The position numbers and the translations under genes are program-made. DNA of 64,000 bases from Trichoplax adhaerens (lineage: Eukaryota; Placozoa; Uniplacotomia; Trichoplacea; Trichoplacidae). The stretch spans positions 2,658,180 through 2,722,179 of the forward strand of contig NW_002060948.1 in assembly GCF_000150275.1 (NCBI RefSeq), read 5' to 3'. Under the pieces are notes generated by a model. That model was not told the origin of the DNA and made no database searches. It was given only the letters and a program-made list of their open reading frames with translations. Numbering within the stretch: position 1 is the first letter of the stretch; each line of letters starts with the position of its first letter. Shown here piece after piece: positions 25,122-38,700 of this stretch.

Positions 25122-26762
25122 ATGGCAAATGATGAGGAAGTTGCTGATTCACTAATTTCCCAACAGGTTAGCAAGCTGCTAATCAATTTACATACTGCAC
25201 CTACACTCTTGCACAGTAGCAGCATTTTTATATTCGAAAGTGTTTTTTTAATTCTTTACCTTTCAATATTATACCTCTTAATAAAGCGATTAAAGGCAGC
25301 TTTGCATTATGCAGTGGGTAAAAAATGCGAAGAAATCGGTTAGTATCAGTAATTTTCCTCTATACCGTGTAGTACTTTACGGTATAGTGTACATGATAAA
25401 AATGAAAACTGCAAAATAATTCTGCACCAATATTGTGCTTATCGGCTGAACCAGCCTCAGAAAATGAAATGTGCATACTTACTAGTAGCATGACTGCAGT
25501 TGAAATTGCATCATTTTCTGATTCGTTCACATGTAACTTCAAAAGGCACTTTATACCTAGCATTGCATTGAATTACTGTTATAACCATTGTACATTTACC
25601 GTACTGCATTCTGAACTAGTAAAATTATGCTAAAGTATCACCACACATGCTTATTCTTATTTATTATTGGTTATGCAGGGGAAGAACTTCAAGTGGAATT
25701 CTCCAAGCAAATGATATTTGCTCTAACCGAGTGTACATTTAAACAAAGTGGTAAATTAATCAATGCATCCAACCTACTGTACATAGCAAATTGTATTGAA
25801 TAACATACGAGTACTTACTCTCATAGCGATAATTTCAGTAATTCGAAGTACCTACTCGTAGTTCACTAGCACACAACTCTTAGCTTCTATATGTACGACT
25901 ATAACACTAATATACGTAGTTCAAAACTTGCCAACGACAGCAATGGTTATAGTAAAGTTCTAATATAAATGGTTGACACATTTACTTATTCAAATTTTTA
26001 CCATCACTTCTTATTTCAGAGGTAATAGCAACCGATCTGGAAGCATTTGCAAGGTTATTTCTCTTGATGATTACGATGATGTATCTATATATTCAGTTTT
26101 TTAATTGCTGTATTGCAATACTCGTACATAGATAGTCATGAGCAATAACGTAAATACGTATAGTACATGCAGGAACTACTGACTTTTTCCCTTCAGTAAT
26201 CCCTAGTCATACAATTAATGACTAATGCTCCTGGTACTTTATTTGCTTTTAATTGTTATGGTAAAAATTTTATTCAACAACGCAATGATTATTATACAAT
26301 CATACACGTATTTCGTGCTTCTAACCCGTGCTATTTGTGGCTTCATGCAGGCACGCAAAAAGGACTACCATTAATGGTGATGATGTAAAGCTCCTTGTAA
26401 GGCGAAACAAGAATGTGGTAAAATTATATGGATATATATAACATATATACTGTATGTGTATGTAATTTAACCGTAAGATACTGTAGGCCCATTATTCACT
26501 TCTTGTGTAATAATGCAATCTCGATTAATATAATTAAACACGTTCTTTGAACAGTGACTATGATTGTTGAATGACTGATTTATCCGATCCTAAAGGAAAG
26601 GATGGTAGTTACTTACTGAGCTGGAGTTGCTTTCTACTATTTCAGGGTGATTGTATAAAAGATCTATCAGATAAATTGGCTAAATTACACAGTCGGCAAA
26701 AAATGAAAAACAAGAGACCGAGAAAAGATGCTGCGTCCACAGATAGCATAATGGAAACGTAG
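25122..26762 (+). CDS. CENPS: Centromere protein S / FANCM-associated histone-fold protein MHF1
   Basis: CENPS (MHF1) forms a histone-fold complex with CENPX (MHF2). It works with FANCM at stalled forks and in the CENP-T-W-S-X kinetochore particle. Six exons: 25122-25166, 25287-25338, 25679-25750, 26020-26053, 26351-26417 and 26646-26762, giving 128 residues (human 138). The histone fold is plain: RLKAALHYAVGKKCEEIG, VEFSKQMIFALTECTFKQ, EVIATDLEAFARHAKRTTIN and DVKLLVRRNKNV. The basic C-terminal exon (KMKNKRPRKD) has no strong family signature, and its join at NKNV|GDC is the least certain point; a further small exon between 26417 and 26646 is possible. No other gene overlaps it. Confidence 0.93.
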
Positions 26763-27981
26763 ACATCGCGACATCTCGGTGCTTATAATCTCCAGTTAAA
26801 TTTTATGTGTGTTAATTCATTAATTGCATTGTCGGTATGAACTTACATTTACGTGGAGCTGCCTAAAAGAACTTATTCGACTTTACTTACGTATAAAACA
26901 AGTTGGAAGTAACGTATCCGGTATCCGTTCGAAAGTAACACTTTAATGTTATTGATATAAAACTAATTTATTGAAAGGTATAACGGATTTTAAGAAAAAT
27001 TTTCGTAAAATTGATCACTATACTCTTTGAAAATTTTTTAAAATAACCAATAATTAACCAAACAATTACTATTCCTAATTCGATCGTAAAGTGCATATAA
27101 TACAGTATATGCATAAATTAGATCTCTTGAACAAAAATTTCTATTTGAATTATTTTGTACGATTACATGTATTTGTTAAGCAATAGCAAATTATTGCTAA
27201 TGTCAACTGATAAACTGTTACAAGTATTAATAAAAATAATGCAATTATAATTCGCATTTATCGGGGAAAAAATTTCATGGGACATCGTATAATATTAATT
27301 CCTAAATACCGGATAAAGTCTAATAACGGCAGCACTTATTAGTTTGCCAGGTAAAGTAGTCATATTAAAACTTAAATAATTAATTGTAATCATCTGCATT
27401 TTTAAAAGTAAGCTTTTTTTTAAATTTGCAAATATCCTAAAGCTTATAATCATAATGAATAAGCCATAAAAGAAATACTTATTATAGCAACCTATAAATG
27501 TAATTTTACGTAGAAAACATTCTATGCAAAGCAAATACATAGTTATTTGTATATTGTATTGTACAAGTTCGATATGAGGATACTTAGATAGAATTATTAT
27601 CAAAATATAATTGATACTTATAAATTGAGACTACAATCTTCGAAACCTGTGTACTGAAATCTATCGTTCTGTTTGTAGAATCATTATGCAAATCCCCAAG
27701 AAGGAAGTAAGAAATTTGCTTGTAATGTTTTTCTAAGGAATGCTGATAAGGATTAGTATATATGCACTATTAAAAATTAGTCGTTATATAGTATAATCGA
27801 AGAATCATCCAATGCTAGTAATATATTTAAAACAGTATCTCTTGTTACTTGATAACTTGCTCACGGGCAGTTTACCAGATGAGTACATTTGAATCTATCT
27901 TATAGATTTACTTTCATATATCATAAACAATTTATCTAATTTGATAAAGGCGTGAAGTAACTCAAGAACATATACGCCTTT
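26763..27981. other. Convergent 3'-3' spacer between CENPS and the SLC35E2-like gene
   Basis: Very AT-rich with no coding signal I can support and no cluster of GTAC palindromes. Confidence 0.6.
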
Positions 27982-30143
<2,162 letters not shown>

Positions 30144-30740
30144 GGCAGCAGTAATCACTAGACACGATTGAAATTAATCTTCGTGTCTAATCCGCTGCTG
30201 GAGAAAACTCAACAAGATCGATGATGATAATTCTAATAATAAAAGGTACGATATCGCCCCAAAAAGAAAAAAAAAACAAGTTCTAGTACTGAAGAATTGA
30301 ATATTGGTATCAAATTCAATATCAATGCAAGTCATCTAGTATCAGTTCAAGACAGTAGCTAGTATTTACAAGATGACATGAGTATTGAATTTCAAGTTTG
30401 AAATGTTGGTAGTCAATTAATTGTAGAGAGAAGGGTATGTATACTGTAGGTTTAATAGATTCTAGTCGACAGTAATAATATCAGAATACGTAATTGCATG
30501 TGTACTGGAACATCATTATAGAATATAGTCAAGATTCAACACTTACAAAAAGTTACCAAAATGATACAACATATATTTACCGTTTCTAAAATCATCACTG
30601 ATATTATAGTACATAGTACACATTTCGACGGAACAATGTAACCAGCATATCGATAATTAAACAAATTAATTACAGTCGAGTTAGAAGTACACTTTACCAG
30701 CTACGATCGTTTAGCTAGAAACAATTGAAACTCCTTGATA

Positions 30741-30762
30741 TTATAATAATAATAATAATAAT
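30741..30762. repeat. ATA trinucleotide microsatellite
   Basis: About seven consecutive ATA/TAA units. Confidence 0.85.
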
Positions 30763-31560
30763 TTGAAGCAATTGCAAATTACGTACGTTGATCAATTCAG
30801 TTCTACGGCATTGATCTACCTCTCTACCTCTCTATCTCTATGCAAGGCACTATCTAGGCTGTAGTGGATCTAATTATATATATGCAATCATAATAAAGCT
30901 CCAGCGCATGGTTATCCAAGCTGCTACCTAAAGGTCATTTACCACTTGAATTGGAACAGTATGAAAAATAAAATTTGGATTTCTCCCGTATACACACTTA
31001 CACAGTCTTACGCAGTAAGATGCAGCTGCGCATTCCAACTGCTCTTCCAGCACAGCCCAGTACAGTACTGTACCAGGAACTTTTGTTGATGTCCAAATCC
31101 AACCTGGCTATGAAGTGATAGCGTACAGTATGCAATGCGGCTGAGTGGATGGTATGGTACAGTACAGTACTGTACAATAGACAGTATGACACTATCTGTA
31201 GCGTCGTTCTTCCAACAGTACTGTATGACACGATCTGTAACGACGTTCTTACGATCTGACGCTAGTGACTAGTTGAAGTGTTACCACAATTTCACTGTAT
31301 TGCGCATGAGTACAATATCATCGATCACAGTACTGTCAACTAGTGTCAAGGGACTTGTACGACGAATACAGTACTTAGTATTAGAAGTCGCTGGTACTGT
31401 CGGGTACTGTATCATACAGTACTCGTCCAGTCAATACAGTACTGTGCACTGAGTCAGTATGGAAGAGCTTTTTCTTGTAATAGGCAAAACTTGACGACCA
31501 TACGTTACTAAATCAAACACGGATTGCATCTGGTACTGTATCAGCTGTTGCATACAGTTT

Positions 31561-32055
31561 AATACTATGCACTGTACACTGTAGTGTACAGTGCGTAGTA
31601 CTGTACAGTATTCTTTTTTTGGGGGGGGGTGGAGGTTTCTACAGTATTGTACTGTACAGTACTGTACTGTAAGTTACTGTATGTTGTACTGTACTGTGGC
31701 ATTGTACTGTAAACTTGCAGGACAAGTTTCTGGAACTGTCGTACAGTACAATACGTTACTATACTGTACAGCGTTCATTACCCAACAGTTTAATACTATG
31801 CACTGTACACTGTAGTGTACAGTGCTTAGTACTGTATTCTTTTTGGGGGGTTTCTACAGTACAGTACTGTAAGTTACTGTACAGTACAGTATGTTGTACT
31901 GTACTGTGGTATTGTATGTACTGTAAACTTGCAGGACAAGTTCCTGGAACTGTCGTACTGTATGTACCCGTACAGTACAGTACCGTGCTCATCACGCTAG
32001 TTGACTGTGTACTGTGTACAGTACGGTACGGTACTATACAGCGTTCATACCCAAC
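31561..32055. repeat. Tandem duplication of a palindrome-rich unit, period about 231 bp
   Basis: The unit beginning AATACTATGCACTGTACACT at 31561 recurs at 31792 in the same order: GTACAGTGC, a T-run then G-run, TTTCTACAGTA, AAACTTGCAGGACAAGTT, GGAACTGTCGTAC and CAGCGTTCAT followed by ACCCAAC. The copies differ by small indels, mostly in the number of GTAC words. The first copy carries seven T followed by nine G (31614-31629), and the second a shorter version. Confidence 0.9.
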
Positions 32056-32068
32056 TGACCAAGACAAA

Positions 32069-34585
32069 ATGGCGTTTGCTAACGGATGCAAGCGGTTAAC
32101 TCCTATCGTGTCATCGCTACCATCATCGACGAATGGTAATATGGAATTCAAATCGTTATTTTTTAAATAAAACTGTATCTTTAATGAACAGGGATGTCAA
32201 TATTGGTTTCAAATTTAGATTTATTGACCATATTCAGGTTTTAGCTGTAGTGTTGTACTACACCTATACAGTAGACAGTAGTTCTATCATGGCTACAGTA
32301 TGTTGTAATATCTAATCTTTTGGTGTACAAGATCCATGGATTACTTTACGCGTATGGAAAATTACATATGGGATTCGTCATTACCAACATGAATCAGTTC
32401 TATTAAAATACTGTATAGCTTACAGTACTGTAAAGCACTCTCATTAATTTACAGCAGCAACACGGATCATGAACCGTTGCTGTGGTGTTGTCATCATGAA
32501 AGCAACAGAAACTTGCTTACGGTTTTAGTTACTATATTCTGCACTGTAAATGGAGAATGTACCTCAGCGTCAATTAAATAGTGACAGTTGTTGGCATTGA
32601 ACTCTATTCATTTTCTGAATAAAGCTTAACGCTGCTAAGATAAAAAAAAATATGGAATTAAACAAGTAGCGCACGTACAGCGATAGACATACTAGGCCTA
32701 CTTTAACCCTTCTTGATCCATAAGTTGCTAGATCATTTACCGTACCCGTGTAGCAACATTGTATAGCTGGGGTGGCCTAGTGTACAGTGGTATAGCATTA
32801 GCGGACTGTTATCGAAATTCTTTCACAATATCATAATATCACAACTATTTAGTTGCCAGTGAACTGCACAAGTTCAGTACTGCCGTTTGCTATGATTCTG
32901 CAATAGTCTTCGATTCCAATAATTATAATTTTACCGAATTGGCATTCTTTGTCTAGACCTTGTAATATCTCGATTTAACATACTACTCTATGCTGTAAAG
33001 CTTTTAGATCTTCATCGCGTCGCTTACTCTCCGGCACGGAAGAAGCTCCATTCGGATATGCTTGGAGTATACCGAAAAAGATCGTGAGTTGATAGCCTTA
33101 CCTGCATAGTTATAGTGGATTAGGAAGACCAAACAGATTCGTATATAAGCTATTCGGTAACTTGTTAACGCATCATTTCGGAGTATCTACAGCAATCTGA
33201 TAAAAGTGATAACAGTAGCATAATCATAACAGTATTTTAATCAAACACTAATCAGACAAAAAAGATTCGTTTTATAGCTTATAGCTAAAAGTCTACTATA
33301 GTTCACGCTAACAATTATTCTTTGTAATTCAGACTAGTTTCTCTCTAGAGTCTCTAATGCACACTACTCCTACATGCCCTATAGCACCTAGAACCACAGT
33401 AACGCATAATACCTAATTATTCTACATTAATCTTTATCCATCAGTATTGCATTTGTAAAAATTCCTATTTCTTGCTAAGATGGACCTATATTATAGTAAC
33501 TGCTGCTTGTCAGATTTTTTACTCTTTCTAATAAACACTCGCTACGGACACTAGATTGCCTGGCAACGATAAGAAATCGTATAATCCACATAGGGACTAT
33601 CCTTAGATCAATTACTATTCATTTTATAAATATATATATGAAAATCAGGCAGTAAAAATCATAGCAAACCGATTTAAGAAAATTATCACAATTGCACAAG
33701 TCATTAACAATATTAAACTATTCGAGATTAAGTTTCAGTATTACTGCTAGTATTTGCAATAGCCGTTTTTTAATTTTGTAAATTTACCTTTAATGCTGGT
33801 TTTCAAACTGTATTATTGCAATCTTGATTGTTAAGGCCTTTTTAATTAGTCTGCCCGTAGTATGGATGACTGGCTCAAAATTTCTTCGAGGTATTAATGA
33901 TATGTTTGCCTTTATATTATAGTTTATTTGCTCTGCAACAAAAACCGTTATGAAATAATAAAGTATAATAGCATTCTTCTTGACTCATGATTGCACTTTT
34001 TCAAATTAGGTTGCGAAGAAGGAGCCAATGAAAGGAGCCTGTTAGTTAAACTTAGAAGAAAAGTTTACAATCAAGTAAGATGCTACCATTTCAAACGCTA
34101 TTTCAGTAAATAGATTTTATTATTACTTCTATTTTAATACAGTAATAATCTCTTTGTTTTCTCTAGCCATTTCAATGGGAAGACCAAAAAGTGGTAAGTG
34201 TTCGCGCAGTATAGTTTCATCGGCACTTATAAACGAGCTACTGCATTAATCCATCGACTGTCAGATGATTTATCAGTCATTACGGGCATTGATTGGAATA
34301 ATAATTCTTTTAGAACTGTAATTGATGATTTATTTTCTTGTATCTGTTTCCGTTTCTTTTAATTAGCATCCCCTTACATGGTTTATGGCCAAATATATGA
34401 TTATGGATCCACAAAAACGTGAAGAATTCTGGGAAGAACACATGCGTAAGGTGAAGAAACGTCGCGAAATTCACCTTGCGCAAATGCGACAACCCCAAAA
34501 TCCACCAGTCATGATGATGCAATACCCTGTTGCGAACTATGGAGTTGAACCTAAAGGCAAACCTATTGGACCTGATGGTTTTTAA
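32069..34585 (+). CDS. Unrecognised 164-residue basic protein, six exons
   Basis: I do not recognise this protein. Six exons join in consistent phase: 32069-32135, 33008-33083, 33850-33890, 34010-34074, 34167-34193 and 34367-34585. The N-terminus (MAFANGCKRLTPIVSSLPSS) has no acidic residue and is Arg/Lys/Ser-containing, compatible with a mitochondrial presequence. The middle (SDMLGVYRKRSLPVVWMTGS, GCEEGANERSLLVKLRRKVY) and the Trp-rich part (PFQWEDQKVHPLTWFMAKYM) lead into a charged helix (REEFWEEHMRKVKKRREIH) and a Pro/Met-rich tail ending GPDGF. The last four exons are firmest (about 0.75). The link to the first two rests on phase agreement and splice sites only. An HP..W..A motif before a charged helix weakly recalls small complex I subunits, but I would not assign it. 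Confidence 0.62.
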
Positions 34586-35771
34586 GCCAATTGATTGTGT
34601 TAAACTTATGGATTTTGAAATGTTAAAATAGCCAAAAAATTTGCTCATTTAAAATGCGAAATCATGTAACCTATATTTTATGACCATACTGCGCCAAAGT
34701 GAGGTTTCTGTATGCGGTATAGTTGCTGATTCTAGTATTTAAAGATTAGATTACGCTATATGCGCTCGAAGAATTTCAAATGTCATCATGACTTCTTTTA
34801 GCTCGATTTGCTCTCATTCATTCATGTGCTTGGTAACTTTTTGGTATAGAATTTTATATTGAATGAAATGAAATTGATCCATTTAACATCAGAAAATGGA
34901 TGCATACAAAAGTAACATTTGTCAGAAGTTAAGGTACTATCGATACTGCATGTAGGAATACTGTTTTGCATTGAAACTGAAAATAAAGTCACTTTTGAAA
35001 ATACCCTATGCAAACATCATTCATCGCTTATTCCAGTTTCTAATTTTAACATATAAATACACCCATATAAGATACTCCTAGTATAGCGACTAGCGTTGCA
35101 TTGCAACCTAAACATTCAGCGTACAACATTCCCTAATTTATAGTCAAAACCCTCTAATCTTTCTCTCCTACCCTTCCTTACAGAAGAAAACTTTGATATC
35201 AAGAATTATCATTTGCCGATAAACGTCGTTTTCATTTAGCCGATAGGAGACAAACTCTGTTGCGATATTGCAATTAGCATACTTCATTAACGATTAAAAA
35301 GAGACTAGATAAAGCATTATGTATTTATTAGCACGGACATCTCTCCTTGAGATTTTCTCTTGGAAATCCCTGTCATTAATTAGTCTCTTATTAAGCCATT
35401 TACTCTTTTCAAGTCTCAGGATTGTCAGTACTCAGTTGAGATATCAGAAATATACGGTCTACTCTACCGTATATTGTACTGTATACTGTACGGTGTCGTG
35501 AGTGTGAACTACAGTACATGCTGCAGTATGCAGTATGGTAATGATACTGTGCCAATATACTGTACTGTTCAGCTGTACTGTAGACTGTATGGTACAATAC
35601 ACTACATTATGTATTATACAAGATTGTTTCGTAAACTCGTAGCCATAGCAACATACGCCTTGTTGTTGCTACTGATGATACTGCTGCTACTAGCTAGAAA
35701 TCATCGTAGTTGTATGTTAAACCTGATAAGTTGTCTACTAAACATCCAGCTAAATCACTAAACTATCGAAA
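34586..35771. other. Spacer upstream of ARMC3
   Basis: No supported gene. A GTAC-palindrome cluster at about 35460-35600 lies 170-310 bp upstream of the ARMC3 start. The remainder is plain AT-rich sequence. Confidence 0.6.
35460..35600. repeat. GTAC-palindrome cluster upstream of ARMC3
   Basis: Words such as TATTGTACTGTATACTGTAC and CTGTACTGTAGACTGTA, the same family as the other 5' flanks. Confidence 0.75.
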
Positions 35772-38700
35772 ATGCCGTCCAAAGTAAAAAAGAAGGATCA
35801 TAATGAAATACAAAATAATGAAGTAAGAATAGCAAATTTATCCTTCCTTGCTTTTATTAATCATTTCAGTTATTCCCTTACCCTTAAAGTAATATTTACA
35901 TCAGCAGTATCAGTTGCCATTGAATACATCTGTAATAATCAAATAAATAGAGCTAAGATTGACAACGATAGATCGAAATTACGAACAGATTATAGAAAAT
36001 GAATCGTCTATTTTAATTTGATTGTAAGCGTAACGAAAGTATCACTATCAATAGTTTGATCCAGTTAATCTGATCTCCAAAAATCCACGAACGGTGGTTT
36101 TAATGTTGGATTCGCCGGAGGAGACAGTGTTAGCATCTGCTTGCGAGGCTATTTATAAATTTGCCGAAAAGTGTAAGTCAATCTTATCTCTAGAAGGCTA
36201 TACAGGAATACTAACAATTATACTGTATAAACAATCGTAAGACTAGATTTGTAATTATTTTCGTATCCGAGTCTCAGTTTCATATGTTACGATAATGTAA
36301 TAAGTTTTAGTTTGGATAGAGTTGTAGATTTTATTCAACAATGAATTGAAAATCTCCATCATTTCATATAGCCGATGCAAATAAAATCGAACTACTGAAT
36401 ACTGGCGTAATCAATGGTCTTAATCGTTTGCTATCGCTTGATGATAAGGCAGTGAGAACCCATGCCGCAGCCTGTCTAGGAACATTAACTGGTCATGGTA
36501 AGCCATCATGATCATGCTACGTTTTCTAACTGCTTGCATATACACATAGCATGCTATACTTAGTAATTTTTTATTATAAACTGTATACTCATCCTGAATG
36601 ATGATTTACATCCTCACCTAGCCGAAATCAGAAAAGCACTTCGTAAAACAAATTGTATAGAGCCACTTATTGCTTTAATACAGCCCGAAGGTAAAATAGT
36701 TTTAAATTATTATTTCGCACAATATTATCATGACTATCATTTATAAGTAGATAAAATTATTATAATAAGTCTAATTTTCAATTTTTAATTCGAAAGAGGA
36801 ACTTATCTGTCACGATCATGCGAGCCTTGCCTTGTGTCATCTTGCAGCAGATTTTACCTCTAAATTAGAGATATTTGAAAAGAATGGATTACAGCCACTA
36901 ATTAAGCTCCTAACTTCTATTGATAGCGATGTACAGGTAAAATCTATTGAAATAATCTTAAACATACATAAACTTCATAAAAATTATTCATAGAGATAAA
37001 ATATTTTCCGTGACCAAATGTTAAACATTTGAATCAAAAATAACAAAGATTGATATAATAATTATATCTACAGTAAAGTATTTTTTAGTTATATGTCTAG
37101 CTATAATCATTCATAAACTTATGGATTTAACGCAGTTGCATATATCTTCGATGTTTACTTATATGGTCACTTATTTTTAATTAATGTAGAAAAACGCTGC
37201 TGAAGCCATCTGCTATATGGTTCAAGACTATCAGAGTAGACTAGCGATTCGAGATCTACATGGTAAAGTAGTCAAATTTAATGGATCAACAGAAATACTG
37301 CAGCTTCAAAAACCTGGATAAATATACTGTACTAACACCCAATAATGTATTTGATAGGTTTCAAGCCGTTATTGTTACTCCTCGACTCTGATTACCCAGT
37401 TATTCAAGAATTATCCTTAACTACTCTTTTACGCTGTACTCAAGATAGTTAGGGCAACATTATTCATATACAGAGCTATTACTTGTAAACGCTAAGATTA
37501 AGATGCTATATTCAATAACTGTCATATTTATGCTAATTCAACTGTAGCTGATAATCGTGCTGCAATTCGAGAAGTTGGGGGAATGGAAAAATTAGTTGAT
37601 TTTATTGGCAATAAGGTAACATACTCACACCTAACAAAAATACAAAGCAAAATTCAAATGAATGCGATAATACGATTTAGAAGGATACCATAAAATATTA
37701 CTAAATTGTTACAAATATCAAAATATTTACTTGTAAAGAACTGAATAATTATCAATACAGTTAATATTAATATATTAGTTATTCTCGTTATATAAATATC
37801 TATTACCTAAATTCTTTAACACTACTACTAAAGGACTTTGAAGATCTTCATGTTAACTGCATGGCAATAATCTCTAACTGTCTAGAAGATCACGAATGTA
37901 TGAAGGTAATCATTCGTTGCATAGGTTATAGCATCTTACCGATATATTCGGAATAAAGAAAGGTACTTTAAATAAATCTAAATTACTTTTGCTCATTAGC
38001 TCATGCAAAATAATCGAGGCTTGGAGAAATTACTTGCTTTCACAGTTGATTCAACATCTCATGCAATGCAGCAGCGAGCGGTAAACAAGTCATAAAATAT
38101 GCGATTAGGGAACTTAACTTAAAAATTCTAGTGTGCAACTAATGCAAGTTAAATTATAATTTACATATGATTATCTTTAGGCTAGAGCAGTTGGAAATGC
38201 TGCCAAAAATGGTAAGGAAACGTCAATATTTAATAATTCAACAACAAATACAAAGTAATAATTTAACATCGATGAAAAATAAAATTACAGATCAACTCTT
38301 TATCATCTCTAATAATAGCTGAAAACAGAAAGATTTTTCGAGAAATAGAATCCGAAAAACAAATCATCACATTATTTGCATCAGATGTAAGCATGCTAAT
38401 GATCTAAATTACATTAGTAGTAAGTGATTATTATTGTTCTTTATTAAAGTATTAATTTTATATCATTGGTACATAACAGAATATCGGTGTGCAAGCAGCC
38501 ACAGCTCGTGCTTTAGCACTAATGGCTGAAAATTCTGGAAGCAGAGAGGCAATAGGACACTTCGGTAGGAATTTAGAAGATCATTGAGTAATCTTATGAA
38601 TTATTTTGGACGCTATCCTCCTAATAATATCCTTAATATAATCTAATTATCACATGACATTACCCCTTACTCAGATGGAGTACCACCGCTTATCTCTTTA

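Larger units (their letters stand above)
30144..32068. other. Divergent spacer with GTAC palindromes and a 231-bp duplication
   Basis: Contains an ATA microsatellite (30741-30762), GTAC blocks (31050-31075, 31155-31185, 31380-31450, 31570-32036) and a duplicated repeat-rich unit (31561-32055) that ends 14 bp before the start codon of the next gene. Open frames here are repeat translations and are not called. Confidence 0.7.

Noticed and set aside
31591..32170. Open frames of 74-151 codons on both strands before the unknown gene
   Set aside because: They are repeat-derived and mirror each other on the two strands; only the short ATG exon at 32069-32135 has independent support.
34310..34648. 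112-codon minus-strand frame
   Set aside because: It is antisense to the well-supported last exon of the unknown plus-strand gene.
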